From positions 124,001 through 188,000 of the forward strand of contig NZ_JGZI01000007.1 of assembly GCF_000741705.1 (NCBI RefSeq): a stretch of DNA of 64,000 nucleotides, given 5' to 3'. A program made the translations under genes and the position numbers. Position 1 is the stretch's first letter. Each line of letters opens with the position of its first letter. Positions 62,412 to 64,000 of this stretch are shown here, in pieces. Source of the DNA: Bifidobacterium psychraerophilum. GTDB lineage: Bacteria > Actinomycetota > Actinomycetes > Actinomycetales > Bifidobacteriaceae. Below the pieces are notes generated by a model. It was given only the letters and a program-made list of their open reading frames with translations, was not told the DNA's origin and made no database searches.

Positions 62412-64000
62412 TTACTGTCGTCTGCGCCTGACCACAATGACACCCGCCACCGCCAGTGCGATCAGTGCCAGAACGCTCAACGCACAGAGAGCCCAGACCC
62501 ATCGTGATCCCTGATTGGCCGTGACCACCGCACCGCCCGTTTTCACGCTGGCCCCGGAGCCCTTCGTGTCCGCGTCAGCGGCGGTGCCCTTTGTCGGAGA
62601 CTTCGACGCATCGCTTGAGTTGCCGCCCGTGGAAGGCTTTGTGGCCTGCGAACCACTGCCCGGTGTCGAAGCGTTCGAGCCCGGGGTGCTGCCGTTGCCG
62701 GATCCGGAGCCCCCATCATTCCCGGAACCGTTGTCGTTTCCGGAACCGTTGTCGCCGCCGGCATCGGAGCCCGACCCGACGTGCAGGTCACCGTTGTTGT
62801 CGATGGTGTAGCTTGCGGTCAACGCGGCGCTCAGATTCACACGCTGCCAGTTGCTGGATTCCACATCCGCGTTATCAAGCGGATACCCGGCTGCCAGCGC
62901 CGTCTGCTCGATGAGTTGTTTGCGCTGATTATCGCTCAGATTCGGATACTTGGTCAGCAACAGGTCTTCCGCACCCGTCGGAACCGTGAATCCCTCGCTC
63001 GCAGTGGCTGCCTTGCTCTCGGTAAGTTGGGGCAAACCGTAGGTGAGCCTCTCGGTGTATGTGGAGACCGCCTCACTCGTGCTTGAAGCGCCCGAGGAGC
63101 ATGCCTCCAGAGTGCTGCCCGCCCCGGATGAGATGCACTGTCCGAGGAGCACGGTTTCCAGCTCCTGATGGGCCTCGATCAACAGGCTCCTGAACTGTGC
63201 GTCACTCCATCGGTATCCGACCATCGACTGCCCGCCCATGCGTCCGCCGATCACATCAATCGGGTAATGGAATCCAAGCACGATCCTGTTGTTCCCATAC
63301 TCCGAAGCACGTTCGAGAATCTGCGGTGCCAGTTGCGGGAGCAAGGTGGCCAGAGTGGTTCCGACCTCATATCCCGCGGTCGTGTGTCCGCTGGGGAAGG
63401 AGTCGTTATGAAAGCCGTAACCGATGTTTGCGGCCTTGATGTAACCGCCGCTGGTGGTGAATCCGAGCCTGTCATAAGGTCTGGTTTCGGTGTACACGCC
63501 TTTGGCCGCATCATGCCCATCGATGCCGTTGGTGATCATCGTGTTGACCAGGGCCGAGGTCTTCGGGAGCTTGCCCGCGTTGTAGGCGTTGATGTACAGC
63601 TCACCGAGTGTGGAACCGAGACTGTCGTACATCGTGACCGCAGGCGAATTGTTCGCATCGGTGATGGCTTTGCTGATCTGCGCGTCGCTCGCCGTATTGT
63701 TGATCTCGACGAGCTTCTTGTCATTCGCCGCCGTCAATGCGCTTCCTGAGGCAAGGGTTGAATTCCCTCCCCAGATCTCCGAGTGATCGCCGAGCGCGGT
63801 GTACCCGCTGAGCATATCCACGAAGTAGTTGTTGCCATCTGAGGTGGCGGGCCATGCGTTCGAAGCATAGGTGGCGGACTGCTGGCTGTCGGTGTAGGGC
63901 AGGGACAGGTATTCGGAGGTGTAATACAGCGCAGGCATATCGAAGTAGGCATCGGAACTGCTCGAGTTGCATTGGTGGACCTCGACGGCTATCACGTTCT
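62412..64000 (-). CDS. Secreted PAP2-family phosphatase with sorting signal (start outside the window)
   Basis: 529 codons are visible and the frame is open to the right edge. The segment next to the edge, VIAVEVHQCNSSSSDAYFD, resembles the end of a jelly-roll domain found before phosphoesterase or cell-wall domains. The PAP2 domain then shows SFPSGHTTAGYEV and NRIVLGFHYPIDVIGG, the C2 and C3 acid-phosphatase motifs; the first motif is unclear. A Gly/Asn/Ser/Asp/Thr-rich linker with a tandem repeat leads to GASVKTGGAV, a membrane helix and RRRRQ. It would be a wall-anchored phosphatase, first visible gene of the operon with the sortase and GH92. Confidence 0.85.
   Translation of the reverse strand, partial: NVIAVEVHQCNSSSSDAYFDMPALYYTSEYLSLPYTDSQQSATYASNAWPATSDGNNYFVDMLSGYTALGDHSEIWGGNSTLASGSALTAANDKKLVEINNTASDAQISKAITDANNSPAVTMYDSLGSTLGELYINAYNAGKLPKTSALVNTMITNGIDGHDAAKGVYTETRPYDRLGFTTSGGYIKAANIGYGFHNDSFPSGHTTAGYEVGTTLATLLPQLAPQILERASEYGNNRIVLGFHYPIDVIGGRMGGQSMVGYRWSDAQFRSLLIEAHQELETVLLGQCISSGAGSTLEACSSGASSTSEAVSTYTERLTYGLPQLTESKAATASEGFTVPTGAEDLLLTKYPNLSDNQRKQLIEQTALAAGYPLDNADVESSNWQRVNLSAALTASYTIDNNGDLHVGSGSDAGGDNGSGNDNGSGNDGGSGSGNGSTPGSNASTPGSGSQATKPSTGGNSSDASKSPTKGTAADADTKGSGASVKTGGAVVTANQGSRWVWALCALSVLALIALAVAGVIVVRRRRQ
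62526..62549 (-). other. Sorting-signal motif SVKTGGAV in the phosphatase
   Basis: Codons for SVKTGGAV stand before a 25-residue hydrophobic helix and four arginines. The preceding residues GA are also shared with the GH92 protein, giving the common string GASVxTGGAV. The TG pair matches the cleavage position of LPXTG, with SV in place of LP. Confidence 0.6.
62722..62754. repeat. Two tandem 18-bp units in the phosphatase linker
   Basis: CCGGAACCGTTGTCG occurs at 62722-62736 and again at 62740-62754, an 18-bp period encoding repeated Gly-Asn-Asp/Gly-Ser residues. It lies in the flexible linker before the sorting signal and could vary in copy number. Confidence 0.6.

Noticed and set aside
62650-62790. 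CRISPR-like repeats
   Set aside because: The repeats are short in-frame linker codons in a protein, with no spacers of even size and no cas genes.

Overview
The window is chromosomal DNA from a high-GC Gram-positive bacterium, most likely a Bifidobacterium or a close relative in the Bifidobacteriaceae. This is inferred from content, not from a marker gene: several LacI-type regulators sit beside sugar ABC transporters that lack their own ATPase; GH42, GH32, GH1, GH3 and GH20 enzymes are predicted cytoplasmic because they have no signal peptide; and large surface glycosidases carry FIVAR, CBM and Fn3 domains. I see no rRNA, tRNA, CRISPR array, insertion sequence or prophage. Most of the window is an accessory carbohydrate-use region mixed with single housekeeping-type genes.

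Layout. 1-788: truncated sugar ABC permease on the minus strand, a close paralogue of the permease at 17.8-18.8 kb. 1.2-4.9 kb: Rrf2 regulator, YhgE/Pip membrane protein and NAD(P)-binding reductase in one minus-strand operon. 5.2-7.8 kb: UvrA-like ABC ATPase without the usual UvrB-binding insert. 7.8-8.2 kb: a decayed pair of gene tails. 8.4-13.3 kb: condensation-type acyltransferase, then a coupled GT2/GT39 pair (YkcC/YkcB-like). 13.4-20.2 kb: galactoside operon (binding protein, two permeases, GH42 beta-galactosidase, LacI). 20.7-32.3 kb: NhaA, an APC amino-acid transporter, 3-methyladenine glycosylase, MFS, a GntR/ABC operon with a strong palindromic operator, a VIT-family metal transporter, another MFS and a DJ-1/PfpI protein.

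32.3-40.5 kb is one minus-strand sugar locus: PfkB kinase, ADP-ribosylglycohydrolase-like protein, lipoprotein binding protein, two permeases, LacI and a GH32 fructosidase. Related LacI-type sites lie in front of the kinase and in front of the regulator. 40.7-49.5 kb is a beta-glycoside locus: MFS symporter, alpha/beta hydrolase, GH1 and GH3 on the plus strand, then an SGNH esterase divergent from a GH20 hexosaminidase. 49.6-55.9 kb: TetR regulator, SWIM/SNF2 helicase, and a CPA2 antiporter translationally coupled to a small ParB-fold protein. 55.9-64.0 kb is a cell-surface operon: a secreted PAP2 phosphatase (start outside the window), a sortase, and a 1863-residue GH92 alpha-mannosidase. The two surface proteins share an unusual sorting signal, GASVxTGGAV, on either side of the sortase gene.

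The most interesting points are this non-LPXTG sorting signal with its linked sortase, the kinase/ADP-ribosylglycohydrolase/GH32 locus, the deletion scar at 7.8-8.2 kb, and the coupled ParB-like/antiporter pair. All family calls come from reading motifs by eye; no database search was run.
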